From Litsea cubeba (Eukaryota; Streptophyta; Magnoliopsida; Laurales; Lauraceae), in the NCBI GenBank assembly GCA_012931725.1, contig CM022949.1, positions 52,040,688 to 52,104,687 on the forward strand: a stretch of 64,000 bases of DNA. The letters are read 5' to 3'. Below the pieces are notes generated by a model. That model ran no database searches. It was not told the DNA's origin and was given only the letters and a program-made list of their open reading frames with translations. This document shows, one piece after another, positions 12,605-23,367 of the stretch; positions within the stretch are counted from its first letter, which is position 1, and the number at the start of each line of letters is the position of its first letter. The translations under genes were made by a program, and so were the position numbers.

Positions 12605-12625
12605 GGCACCCGGCAACGGTGCCAA
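12605..12625 (-). other. Primer binding site, tRNA-Asp type
   Basis: On the minus strand, just past the 5' LTR, the sequence reads TTGGCACCGTTGCCGGG. This matches the 3' end complement of plant tRNA-Asp used by Athila-type elements (the usual form is TGGCGCCGTTGCCGGGG), with small differences. Confidence 0.82.
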
Positions 12626-12630
12626 AAAAT

Positions 12631-14549
12631 TGATGTGAATTTAAATTCAATCTTTTAAAATTACTGCAAGTGCATAGTTAACTTATTGAGACAATGGCAA
12701 TTACAAGTCGATCCCACAGGGAGCACTACTAAGTTAAATTTTAAAATCTGGTTTTTTTGTAAATCAAAGATTAATGAATAATTGAGATAAAAAAAAATAG
12801 AAAAATTCAGAAACACAAACTACTCAAATATATAAAACAGATCACAGCATCCAGAATCTACTAAGCAGGATAATTAATCCATCCATGTAATTATTCTACT
12901 ATTTGTCTCAAAATAACTCAGATAAAAAATAAATCAATGTTTCAGATCCGGAGGATTTGCCTTTTGCAAAAATTAATTTTTAATAAAAAGAATAAGGACA
13001 TAACCCAAGACCTCCTTCACCTCATAAAAGAATGAAAAATCATAAGCATTGCTCATCAAATTAAGCATAAACTATCAAAGGATCTCAATCCTAAGCATAA
13101 TCTATCAAAATAAGTATAAATCATCAAACTATTTTCATTAGAAATCAAAATAGAGGATGCCTAAGCCATGAAGACAGATATATTATTCAAATAGCGCATG
13201 CATTTAAAAGAGATAAGAAAGTAATAGAAAAATAATATAAATTAAATCAAATATCTACTTAGCTTCATCTGTATGCTCCAATTCAGAAATCTAGCCAGCC
13301 AATGAAAAGAACGCCATAAGTAATTTCACTAATAACTTCTCCTTATACAATGGTCTCTAAGAAATCGCTTTCCTAAGAATCCTAACTTCTGGAACAGGGC
13401 ACTAGAAAACCCAAAAATAATTCTTAAATTCTATTAATTAGGAAAAGAAGAGAAACATGAGAGAGAATAATGGTGAACGTCCAAGGGAGGGAGTGTCTCT
13501 CGTATGCTTCCTTTGGGTTCATATTATAACTCCGGTTATCTTACAGATACATTGAATCTGGAAAGTTTCTCTGCAGATTTAATTTATCTTCATTGATAAG
13601 GTATATCTCATATCCTTTTTGAATTTGAATGAGGTGGAAGCTTCTGGAAACCTCTGGATGGCTTCGCTAATCTTTAGATGGGGTCCCACAAGGGATGTAC
13701 AGCAATTGATTATCAACGGTGTATATTTAATTGCAATCTCGTCTAAAAATGAACATGAAAATATCAGGCCCATAACTTTATCAATTTAGCTCTGATTTAC
13801 ACATTTTTGGGCTCCACCGATATCTACTCTGAATAACCTTTCCAATGGTAGGTAAATTCCATCGCTCCGACGGTCAGATTGAAAGTTATGGCCATTTAAA
13901 GATGAGTTATCCTAAGAAAAACGGGATTAACTTTTGAAATTTGATTTACAATGGATTCTATCTCTGCGCAACTTTCATTTTTGAAAGGAGATAAGATGTG
14001 GATGATTCAAACTCTTCTTCTTTTATTCCAATCAGAATAATTTCAAATCTGCAACTACTGCGGACCCCACCATTTGAGACATTTCATCTGCTTGAATAGT
14101 GGGCCCTATAAGACGTTTCTACTGCAGTTAGGACTCTTCAACTGACATGATAAGTGGACCCCTCCCTTGATTGATTTGCACATGGCTTGTGTGTGGGGTT
14201 CACATGGTAAATTTTTCAATTTACTTCTTTTCAAACTTCAAGTCAACAATATAGGCCCAGGATGACTGTGTGCGTGAAAGTGGGTTCCTTGATAGAAGCC
14301 TGCAATTCTCATTTGCTGTACATTCTAATTCAACACATCAAATATTGCTGGGAGTCTGGGACTCTTCGGAGAAAATTTGCAAAACAATCTAAGTTAATGC
14401 AGAAAATGTGTGAAAAATATGAAGATTCAGATTCTTAGGTGAAAATGCATGAAATGATGGAATTAGATTAAGAATGATGTGATTCTCCTAATTAAACCCC
14501 TAATTCATTATAAAATAATACGTAAATGTGTAAATTCATGAAATCAGCA
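12631..14549 (-). repeat. 5' LTR of Athila-like element
   Basis: This 1919-bp copy of the LTR begins TGATGTGAATTTAAATTC on the plus strand and ends AAATCAGCA before the CAGGC duplication. It is clearly diverged from the 2249-4206 copy. Confidence 0.92.
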
Positions 14550-15628
14550 CAGGCTTCTAAGGAAACTTGATGCAGGTATTTTTGTGCCAAGATTTTGGCC
14601 CACCAGGCCGCCTCCTTGGTGAGAAGGCGCCAGACTAAGTGAGAGATGCTAGCTTTATTTTCTGTGGACAGTTCCCTAATGCCCAGGCCACCATCAGGGA
14701 AATCATGGGTGACAAAGGACCAAGCGACCGGGCAGTAACCTCCTCTATCTTGAGTTCCCGACCACAGGAAGGCTTTCTCAGCAGAAGTAATCTTTTTGAT
14801 CTGGGTCTTAAGAAAAGTTTGCGTCCCAGACCAGTAGTGTGGGATAGCTGAGAGGACAGATTGTAACAACTATGGAAAGGGCCTTGCCTCGCCAGTGATG
14901 TATTCTTCTAGAAATCCTAGATAGAACCAGAAGCCCAGGTTTAGAGGCTTTGCGCCCCAAGCCAATCGTTTCCCCCAGATATTGAAAAACGGAGAAACTG
15001 CAGGGATGCCCATCACGTTTTTAACTATATCCACCTCTCGGTGGTCCGTGTTGATACCGAACGTGAGGCTCGATTTGGAAAGATTAATCCATTGTCCAGC
15101 CTCCTTCCCATAATTGTCAAGGATGGACTTCACAGCTTTGGCACTGTTATGATTAGCCTGATGAACATCAATGTATCATCTGCGTATTGCAGAGTTGGAA
15201 TTTCTATCTCCTCTTGGGGCGATTGATGGAAAAAAACGATGGGCAACTAACAACCAAGTTGTAGACGGACCAGGCTAGAGCTTCCCCGCAGATGATGAAA
15301 AGGTAAGGGGATAGAGGGTCCCATGCCTTAGGCCTCGAGAGGGCCATATGAAGTCTGAGAGAAGGCCGTTCACCATGACTCGGTAAGAGACCGAAGTCAC
15401 AAAAGTGAGCAATCTGTTCACCACAGTTTTTGAGAAGCCCATGTGACTGAGACAGGCTCTAAAGGAAGGAACAAGAGAGTTTATCATAGGCCTTAGTGAT
15501 ATCCAGCTTAAGGGCACAATATTTTTTTCTTCTCAATGGGTTACTCATCATATGTAAGACTTCTTTTGCCACAATCAAGTTTTCGGAAGGTCGTTTGCCT
15601 GGAAGGAACGCACCTTGCATGTCTGAAA
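14550..15628 (-). pseudogene. LINE fragment C: reverse transcriptase core
   Basis: The minus strand carries the central RT of the same LINE. It starts at the copia junction with DMQGAFLPGKRPSENLIVAKE, then KLDITKAYDKL near 15500 with the first catalytic aspartate, SYRVMVNGLLSDF near 15390, the intact YADD box (LQYADDTLMF, codons at 15175-15186), and the thumb region (GQWINLSKSSLTFG near 15095-15055, then ILAQKYLHQVSLEAC near 14590). Three or more frameshifts or stops separate these parts. The protein joins in frame with fragment D across the copia insertion and continues into fragment B across the gypsy insertion. It would copy LINE RNA at the target site in a live element. Confidence 0.87.
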
Positions 15629-16312
15629 TGTTGGGAAAATGATTGGAAACAACAAATACCTTTTCCCCTGTTGAGTGACCCTGTGAGGAACAATTGAACA
15701 CAAGCAATGGAAGAATATGCAAACCACAAATAAAGTATCACCAATCAACCCAAAACAATTTTTGCGTGGAAAACTCCCTCAAAAAGAAGGATAAAAACCA
15801 TGGGACCTTTCTCGGAGTCCACCCAAATCTTCACTATAATGTTTAGGTACAAAACCTAACACTAACAAGGTACAAAACCTCCTCAACTCCAACAACAATG
15901 GAATCCGCAAAATGTAAGTGAAGATAAAGCAAATGACAAAAGACAACAAGAAAGAAATGGGAAGATCTCACCCAAAAACGTCCTCTGAAACAGACACAGA
16001 AACCTGATGTAGAGATCTCCATATGACAGATCAACCGTTCAGAATGTAGAGCAATGAGTCACGAACCTGCTGACAAAAAATCAGCCCAATCGGACCACGG
16101 ATCAACCTTCGATCGTCGGTTTGAAAAATACTGTGCAAAGCCTCTTTTCTGGACGAATTTTTGCACTCTCTCTGTTTAGTGTCTCTTGAACTCTGCTAAA
16201 GATTAGGACTTCAAAAAAGGATTATGTGCTGAGATTTTGAAGGACCATATTGCCCCTCTAGAAACACATAAACTTCAAATAAGCCCTTATTGGGCTGGAC
16301 CTAGGCCCAACA
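15629..16312 (-). repeat. 3' LTR of copia element
   Basis: 684 bp, TGTTGGGAAAAT to GGCCCAACA, nearly identical to 25717-26392. The two copies differ by scattered substitutions, an indel near 15822 (a repeated CAATCAACC in the other copy) and a short length difference near 16135-16155. Confidence 0.95.
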
Positions 16313-16327
16313 AATCTCCCCCTCCAG
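16313..16327 (-). other. Polypurine tract of copia element
   Basis: The minus strand reads GGAGGGGGAGATT directly before the 3' LTR, the normal priming site for plus-strand DNA. Confidence 0.85.
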
Positions 16328-16349
16328 CCCAATGAGGGAGATTCCAACA

Positions 16350-16432
16350 CTAACTCCTCAAGTGGAATCCATGCCGGCTTGATGCCGACAAAACTCAAAC
16401 TTCTCTCTTGGAAGTGCCTTTGTCATCATATC
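16350..16432 (-). pseudogene. C-terminal end of copia RNase H, cut off by hAT
   Basis: The minus strand encodes DMMTKALPREKFEFCR and then the short tail ending at a stop near 16350. This is the standard end of a copia polyprotein. Its upstream neighbour is now 5.3 kb away at 21718. Joining the two sides at one copy of ATCATATC gives the expected NGSDMMTK motif in frame. Confidence 0.9.
16425..16432. repeat. 8-bp target-site duplication (left) of hAT
   Basis: ATCATATC here and at 21718-21725 flank the hAT element exactly. Eight bases is the hallmark of hAT insertion. Confidence 0.93.
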
Positions 16433-16535
16433 CATGGTTTAAAATCTTGGTATCGGTCGCGGTATCAGCCTGGCCGAAAAACCGATATGTCGCGGATATC
16501 GTCGCGGATATCGGTCCGTCGCGGTCGTCGCGGTG
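16433..16535. repeat. Left TIR and subterminal repeats of hAT
   Basis: After the 12-base inverted repeat come several copies of TATCGGTCGCGG-like and GTCGCGGATATCG words, much richer in CpG than the surroundings. They resemble the words at the other end and are candidates for transposase binding. Confidence 0.75.
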
Positions 16536-17016
16536 TGAATTTTTTTTTTATCCAAAAAAATTCGCAAAAATATTCAAAAAATCCAGAATATTAGAAATTG
16601 CTGGAAAACAATATTTTTTTTCCATTAGTAATAACAATAAATCAAAATCTCGGTCACCTTAAGTTATGAGTCCTGTCTGTGTCGCTGTTCGCTTTATTCT
16701 CCAGTATTTTATATAATGCAACCATTATTGATGCTCATGATCAATTTATTAGTGTAAAATATAAGAAAATAAAGATAAGTTGATAACAAACATATCAATC
16801 ATCATTTAATACTAACTTAATCATCAAATAAGTTGTGAAATTCATGACCATGAAGATAACATATTAAGATCTGAAATATGATAGTGAGATAGATAAATCA
16901 TAAAGCACTTGAGCATCAAAATGTTCATGGTTTACCTGAAATTAGAGGGGACTAGAGAGTAGAAATTAGAGAGAGATTGATGAGTATGAGTGTATGATAG
17001 TTGATAGATTGACAGC

Positions 17017-17842
17017 CTAATACCAAGTGGAGGGTCGCCCAGGCTCAATATCATCATCATCATCATTTCTTCGGTTTTGGTTAAAAAGATATGCTCCATA
17101 CTGTTGTGCCGCACTACCATACCCATTCAGATTGTTGTTGATAAGATGATGAACTATCTTGATCCCCTGTAGATTGTTCTTGGTAATTGTGCACAAATGG
17201 TATGTAATAGCCATGAGGGGTATATAAAGGTCGTTGGGGATCATGTGGTAGTGGGGGAAGCCTCCCTTGCTCAATTAATATCTGTTCGATAGGCATTATC
17301 GGTGTTGGTGAAGGAGGTACCCAATTAGGGTCATATGAATAATTCATATGCTGTCCATACATGGCACCCTATTGGTCAACATAACCCCCTTGATGACCAT
17401 GAGTACCTTCCCCCACTCCTTGCCCAGCAGCGTCACCACCACTCCATGTCTGTCCAACATGTCTGACATAGCCACGGCGAGGATCTAACTCGGTAGCAGC
17501 AGGAAAATGCTCAGCTGTCTCATAAGTGACATGCTCATCATCTCTATAATGACCCTCATTCCCGGGAGAGTCAGGTGGGATTCCTGCTGATGATGAAGAA
17601 GTAGAAATACTTGACTCACTCTCCTCGTCCATGTCCTGTCCCCTTGGTTCACTTGTATCAGGCGCGCGCCCCTGTTGCATTTTCAAGTTTATTTCTTCCA
17701 ACCTTTCTGAGGCCCTCACTGGCTCAGGCCTATCCCTAGTCAAGTCCTCCATCAACCCCTCTAACTCTGGGTCTTGGTCTAACACCGGTTGTTCTTGTTC
17801 CTCCAGCCATTGACCTAACACAGTATCCTCTTATGAAAAGAT
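17017..17842 (-). pseudogene. Low-complexity C-terminal extension of hAT transposase
   Basis: In the same minus-strand frame as the dimerisation domain, after two stops (near 17850 and 17838), lies VLGQWLEEQEQPVLDQDPELEG and then an acidic, serine-rich region (ESESSISTSSSSAG near 17610), a stop near 17366 and a tyrosine/proline/glutamine-rich tail. Plant hAT transposases of this BED-DUF659 type often carry such a tail. Whether it was ever part of the protein depends on whether the two stops are mutations or mark the original end. Confidence 0.55.
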
Positions 17843-20272
17843 CTAGTCCAAATTAATTGGACAAAAATAATCCTGGTGATCCTCAAACTGTCTTCTCCTT
17901 CTATTTCTACACCGGAGCTTGAGGTTGTAGTGGATGTAGACCAATTTATTTAGCTTCAGCATTGTTAATCTATTTCTTGGTCTTGTGTGGATAAAGGAGA
18001 AGGTGCTCCAGTTTCTTTCACAATTGGAAGACGATGTTGTTTGACTAAGGACTTTAATAGCAATCATCCTTAGTGCAAGAGCACTCTCTCCATAATTCAA
18101 CCACCATTCAGCTGAAAAAAATAGAAATGATATTAGAGTCAATAAAATACTAATAAGTTCTTGAATAATATATAAATGACATTACAAATTTACAATCAAT
18201 ACCGGGATTGGTCTGTGTGATAGCTCTCCGCGCAGTCGTCGTTCCAAAGCTTCCAGCACGTACATTGTATATATCAATCTGAAGACATTAACATAATAAA
18301 ATAAATTAGAGAAATGACAATGTTATACTTTTTCCATTAATTAGCCTACTGCCTACCTGATTAGTAGCCCAAATAGCTTCATCTGTATTCGTTGCCAGTC
18401 TTTCAATTACATTTTTTAATCCCAAACGGATTTCATCAGATATACGTCTATCTGAAAATTGTGGATTAAAAAAGTATCCTGTAAAAGTACCAATGAGTTT
18501 TAGTCAATGATAAATTAATATTGTGAGGCCAAATTGAATACAAGAATTCAAATATTAAAGGAAATAACCTTTACTTACCAGCATAATATAAATCATGTTT
18601 CAATTGTTGTCCCCATCGATCGTCGATGATCTTCCAATACTTTTTGTAATATCTACAATCTGCTTGAATAGCCAACTTTGATCTCTCCATGGCCTCATGT
18701 AAGAAGCCCATTGTTGGCTTATCATCGCCATCAACCAATCGAAGAACCTTTATTAGGGGATAAAAAACATTCAAAACACCCTTCACATGAGGCCAAAATT
18801 TATTGGACTCAATTGTTTTACACACTTCTATTGTAATGGGACTTGGTCCCTTTCCCATTTTGAGTTCATGAACTCTTGTGATTTTATTAATTGCAGAAGT
18901 CCTTCTCTATACTTGTAAATACTTTCGATAGCAATAAAGTAGGTGGCAAATCTAGTGATGCTAGGCCGCAGTAGTTCATGTTTGTCTGTATGTGTTTTCA
19001 TCATGGAAATGAGTCTATATGACTGATAAAAAAAAGTTGGTGATCTGCTTTATCTTACCAATCACTTGCTTCATGACTTTTCCTTTTGCAATATCTTCAA
19101 GCATTAAATCCAGGCAATGTGCGGCACATGGAGACCAAAAATCCTTGGCCTTTGTTTCATAAGCATCATTCCTGTAGCCTTCATGTTTGCAGCATTGTCG
19201 GTAACCACCTGAACTATACAATCTGCCCCAACTTCTTCAATCACATTATTCAATAACCTATTAATATATCTTGCATCTTGGATGTGATCAGTTGCATCAA
19301 TTGATTTGATAAACACCGTGCCAATAGATGAGTAGATTAGAAAATTCAAGAGATGACGATGTGTGATCGTCGTCCACCCATCGCACATTAGTGTGAAACC
19401 TCTTTCCTTCCATGCCCATTTGAAAGTTTCCACCCAAGCCTGCAACTCATCATACTCTTTCTCAACACATACATGCCCAATCTCGTAAGGGGTGGGTGCC
19501 TTTATACCTGGACCATGTTCTGCAGCTGCATCTAACATGGTGGTGAAATAAGGAGAAGATGCCTTGTTGGGTGGAATGCCTCCATCCAAAAAAAACTTCC
19601 CAGTAGCTCTCACTAGATTATCTCTTGCTTTACCAGACTTACCCTTTAGTGCTTTTATGATGCCTGGCTGCTTTGATGTTGGTTTCTATAAGCAAATGGG
19701 TCAGTTGGCCCCACCATATCTGGCCTACGAGGTGCCTGTGTAGGAGGTCTTTCAACCTCCTCAATGTCTAGATCTTGACAGGGTTGTTTATGACTAAATG
19801 CCCGACGCAAACTCGCTCCCCCTGATCCGGATGAACCACCCTGCTCATATTGGCTACCTCTAGCTGCTGCTTCATATTGCATTCTTCTCCTTTCTTCCTC
19901 CTCCTGAAGTGCCCTTACACTTTCTCTCCTAGCCCTTGTCATTTCCGGGTCTTCATCGTCATCATCAGAGGAACAAAAAACCTCTTCTCTACATGCTTCA
20001 AATTCCTCGGTTCTTCTTCTTTCTTGTACTACTTTTTTTTGTGCAAGTGTCTTAAGAAGCCCCTGCGTTTCAGCTCTCACATTTGGTGGCACTTTCGGAC
20101 ATTTTATCACCTGTCCTGATACATGTGCCAAATGTTGTTTCAATCGGGTAATCCCCCCATTGAGAACCTTTTCACAATAATTACATTTTATTTTGCTTCC
20201 ACTTCCTACTGCTTCACCGTGACTCCATGCTGGATCTATGTCACGCACCATTGTTCCTATAAAATAAGACAT
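17843..20272 (-). pseudogene. hAT transposase (BED finger, DUF659, hAT dimerisation), frameshifted
   Basis: The likely start is the ATG at 20251 (MVRDIDPAWSHGEAV). Residues 7-50 form a BED zinc finger with CNYC and the LKQHLAH segment. A charged linker follows, then DUF659 (GFTLMCDGWTTITH near 19400, VVTDNAANM near 19215, SPCAAHCLDLMLEDIAKGK near 19125-19070). Splice sites still look good: exons 18579-20251, 18357-18478, 18203-18278 and 17843-18111 join in frame through AG/GT borders. The last exon holds the dimerisation region (SALALRMIAIKVLSQ, SNCERNWSTF). A one-base slip in the A-run near 19130, and stops or a further frame change near 19015-18870, break exon 1. A working protein would cut and re-insert this transposon family. 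Confidence 0.9.
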
Positions 20273-20279
20273 TCATATA

Positions 20280-21240
20280 ATAGTAATACTCTAACAATAA
20301 TAATAGATTTAATAAAATCATTTTCAAAGTCCTAAGCCTTTGGTAGTTAATGTATCATAAATATTAAATACACTTGAACAATTATTTTTAGAAAAAATTA
20401 AAGATTTAATAAAATCATTTTCAAAGTCCTAAATATATAGATCTAGCATAAAAGTATGTAAATCAATCATTTACATACCACACAATGATCATGAATCATT
20501 AAAGGAACATATTTATGATGAAATCCCCAAAAAATGATATATTATAATTCAAAAATTATAAAATCCGAAAATAAATTAAATAAAATAAAAATCTAAATGA
20601 TGTTTATGACAATGAGTAGATGTAGATCTATCATCTACACACTATTAATAAGCATTTAGTATCATAATTCATAAATACTCTAACAATTAACAACAATTAT
20701 TTTTACAAAAAATAAAGATTTAATAAAATCATTTTCAAATTCCTAAATATGTAGATCTAGCATAAAAGTATGTAAATCAATCATTTAAAACATCATACAA
20801 TGATCATGAATCATTAAAAGAACATATTTATGATGAAATCCCAAAAAAATGATATATTATAATTCAAATATTAGAAAATTCGAAAATAAAATAATTAAAA
20901 TAAAAATCTAAATCATGTTTATGACAATGAGTAGATGTAGATCTATCATCTACACATTATTAATAAGCATTTAGTATCATAAATACTCTAACAATTAACA
21001 ATAATTATTTTTAGAAAAAATAAAGATTTAATAAAATCATTTTCAAAATCCTAAATATGTAGATCTAGCATAAAAGTATGTAGATCAATCATTTATATAC
21101 CATACAATGATCATGAATCATTAAAAGAACATATTTGTGATGAAATTTCAAAAAAATGATATATTTTTATTCAAATATTAAAAAATCCGAAAATAAAAAA
21201 ATTTAAAAAAAATACAAAATCATGTGTATGAGTAGATCTA
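20280..21240. repeat. About three tandem copies of a ~310-bp unit in the hAT leader
   Basis: Blocks such as TGATCATGAATCATTAAA start at 20486, 20801 and 21108 (spacings 315 and 307), together with AGATCTAGCATAAAAGTATG and GTAGATGTAGATCTATCATC words repeated at the same spacing. The array lies upstream of the transposase start on its coding strand, between gene and right end, so it may be regulatory or a replication artefact. It is AT-rich with no coding frame. Confidence 0.85.
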
Positions 21241-21534
21241 GCAAGAAAGTATATAGATCTAACTTAGTTCTAAGTGAAGAACACAACACAAGTGACATTC
21301 TCATGATTTCTAATTTTCCATGCTTCATCTAAATAAAAAAACACATAAATACATAATACCATGTTTTAAGAGTTTAAGTTGATTTTCTCTTACCTTAATA
21401 ATATTTTCTTGAAGAAAATATGCAAGATGGGTGTGAAAAAATGTGGCTGCTGGTCTTGGGAGTTTGGATATGAGAGGAGAGGGGAAGAAGATGAAGAAGG
21501 GGGAAAAATAGGATTTTAGGGCTTTTAAGGGATC

Positions 21535-21717
21535 TCGGCCGATATTTTCAAAATATCGGCCAAGATATCGCGACGGCCGATATGAACATCATATCGGCCG
21601 ATATATCGCGATATTTTCGCGATATTTTGAACGGTATCGCCGATACCGATATCTCAGCGAGATATCGGCTCGGTGTCGGCCGATACGTACCGGTATCGGC
21701 CGATTTTTTATACCATG
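21535..21717. repeat. Right subterminal repeats and TIR of hAT
   Basis: This stretch contains many overlapping copies of ATATCGGCCGATAT-like palindromes, ending TACCGGTATCGGCCGATTTTTTATACCATG. The last 12 bases are the inverted repeat of the left end. The high CpG density in an AT-rich region is striking. Confidence 0.82.
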
Positions 21718-22385
21718 ATCATATCTGAACCATTGTCTTCGGTGTGTATTTTCTCGAGCTCCAACTCTTTGGCCTCTAACGTGTCTTGTATCCAACGATA
21801 CCTCACGTCGATGTGTTTCGATCTCGCATGAAAAGTGGAGTTCTTTGCAAGGTGTATAACACTTTGGCTATCACAAAATAACACATACTTTTCTTGAGTG
21901 AGACCAAGGTCCTTCGTAAACCCTTTCATCCAAAGCAACTCCTTGCATGTTTCGGTTGCTGCAATGAATTCAGCCTCTGTTGTAAATAAGGCAACACATT
22001 TCTGCAATCTTGACTGCCAAGCCACAGCTCCCCCTGCAAGATTAATCAAATAACCTGAAGTAGATTTCCTCGTATCAACATCCCTTGCCATGTCTGAATC
22101 AGTATACCCAACAACAATTGGCTTCTCACTTCCAAATGAAAGTTTCACACTAGAAGTGCCTCGGAGATATCTTAAGATCCACTTCATTGCATTCCAATGC
22201 TTTCTACCTGGATTTGAAGTAAACTGACTAACTACTCCAACAGCATGAGCTATGTCTGGCCTTGTACAAACCATTGCAAACATCAAACTACCCACGGCTG
22301 ATGCATAAGGAACTCTTTTCATGTCTTCCTTCTCTTTCTTACTTGATGGACGTTGTTTTTTTGCTAAGCTTAAAGTTTGTAGCAA
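21718..22385 (-). pseudogene. RNase H and end of RT of copia element, split by hAT
   Basis: Minus strand: MKRVPYASAVGSLMFAMVCTRPD near 22320, LRYLRGTSSVKLSFG near 22165, GYTDSDMARDVDTRKSTSGY near 22105-22050 with the first RNase H aspartate, TTEAEFIAATE near 21980 with the glutamate, FCDSQSVIHLAKN near 21870, ending at NGSDM where the hAT begins. The frame differs by one from the RT to the right. The shift lies in or near the seven-T run at about 22358. A usual S in the motif before TTEAEF is F here. The rest of the domain is at 16350-16432. Confidence 0.9.
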
Positions 22386-23367
22386 GAGGGGTGCTTACCA
22401 CTTTAGCTTTATCCATATTGAACCTTTGAAGCACTTTCTCTATATACTTCTCTTGAGACAACCATAACCTCTTAGCCTTTCTGTTGCGACTGATCTTCAT
22501 ACCAAGGATTTGCTTAGCTGGCCCCAAGTCTTTCATTGAAAAAGAGTTGCTCAAATCTTGCTTTAATTTCTTAATCCTCGAAGCATTCTGACCAACTATA
22601 AGCATTGCATCCACATAAAGCAGTAAAATGATAAAGTCATCTTCGGAGAACTTCTTCATAAAAACACTATGATCGTAAGTGGTTTTCTTATAGGCTTGCT
22701 CCGCCATAAAAGACTCAAACTTTCTATACCATTGTCTTGGTGCTTGCTTCAAACCATATAGGCTTTTATTTAGCTTACAAACATAGTTCTCTTTACCTTC
22801 CACTTTGAAACCCTCTGGCTGCTCCATGTATATATCTTCCTCCAAATCACCATGAAGGAAAGCAGTCTTCATATCCATTTGCTCAACCTCAAGATCAAGA
22901 CTCGCTGCTAGTCCCAAAACAACTCGGATTGAGGACATTTTCACAACGGGTGAGAAGATCTCATCATAGTCAATTCCCTTTTTCTGACCATAACCCTTAA
23001 CAACCAATCTAGCTTTGTATCGAGGAAGTGAAGTATTCTCATCATGCTTCAATCTATAAACCCATCGATTCTTCAAAGCTCTCTTACCCTTAGGCAATGT
23101 CACTAACTCAAAGGTGTGATTGTCATGCAATGACTTTAGCTCATCTTCCATTGCATCAACCCATTGATTCTTGTTCACATCCTCCATTGCTTCTTCAAAC
23201 CTTTCAGGCTCACCTGCATCAGTCAGTAGCACATGCTCATTAGGAGAGTATCTAGTGGATGGATGGCGGACTCTGATAGACCTTCTTAAAGTGGTAGTTG
23301 GTGGAACGGTAGGTGCATGTTGCTGAACATCAACAGCATCACCATCCTGATCGAGCATCACTATCAT
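22339..23367 (-). pseudogene. Reverse transcriptase of copia element with mutated YVDD box
   Basis: A 342-codon open minus-strand stretch covers a whole copia RT: WVDAMEDELKSLHDNHTFEL near 23175, ALKNRWVYRLKHDE, ARLVVKGYGQKKGIDYDEIF near 23000, MDMKTAFLHGDLEEDIYMEQ near 22870 with the first catalytic aspartate, and SLYGLKQAPRQWYRKF near 22760. The catalytic YVDD box reads YVDA (codons at 22606-22617), so the second metal-binding aspartate is lost. Even a full-length product should therefore be inactive. A TAG stop at 23368-23370 separates it from the integrase in the same frame. Confidence 0.93.

Larger units (their letters stand above)
2249..14549 (-). mobile_element. Athila-like Ty3-gypsy retrotransposon, two LTRs, degenerate
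   Basis: The 12.3-kb element runs on the minus strand. It has a 5' LTR at 12631-14549, a tRNA-Asp type primer binding site, gag, protease, reverse transcriptase, RNase H, integrase, a non-coding stretch, a purine-rich tract and a 3' LTR at 2249-4206. CAGGC flanks both sides. The gene order protease-RT-RNase H-integrase defines Ty3-gypsy. Motifs such as the YSNTYSPGWRDNPNFSW stretch in gag, GASVNLLPYS in protease and the integrase C-terminus point to the Athila/Tat side of the non-chromodomain lineage. By eye the two LTRs differ at roughly one base in ten, so the insertion is old. Many stops and frameshifts make it non-autonomous. It sits inside the minus-strand LINE. Confidence 0.93.
16433..21717 (-). 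mobile_element. hAT-superfamily DNA transposon nested in the copia RNase H
   Basis: This is a 5285-bp element with terminal inverted repeats CATGGTTTAAAA (left) and CATGGTATAAAA (right, read inward), a perfect 8-bp duplication ATCATATC, and a multi-exon transposase gene on the minus strand with BED finger, DUF659 and hAT dimerisation regions. The terminal 100-180 bases on both sides are full of CG-rich words such as CGGCCGATATCG and TCGCGGATATCG, probable transposase-binding subterminal repeats. It is the innermost and youngest insertion of the nest, since it sits in a copia element that itself sits in a LINE. The transposase has at least three defects, so the copy is no longer autonomous. 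Confidence 0.93.

Noticed and set aside
17631..17813. Plus-strand cysteine/serine-rich frame
   Set aside because: It is antisense to the acidic tail of the hAT transposase and has no family resemblance.
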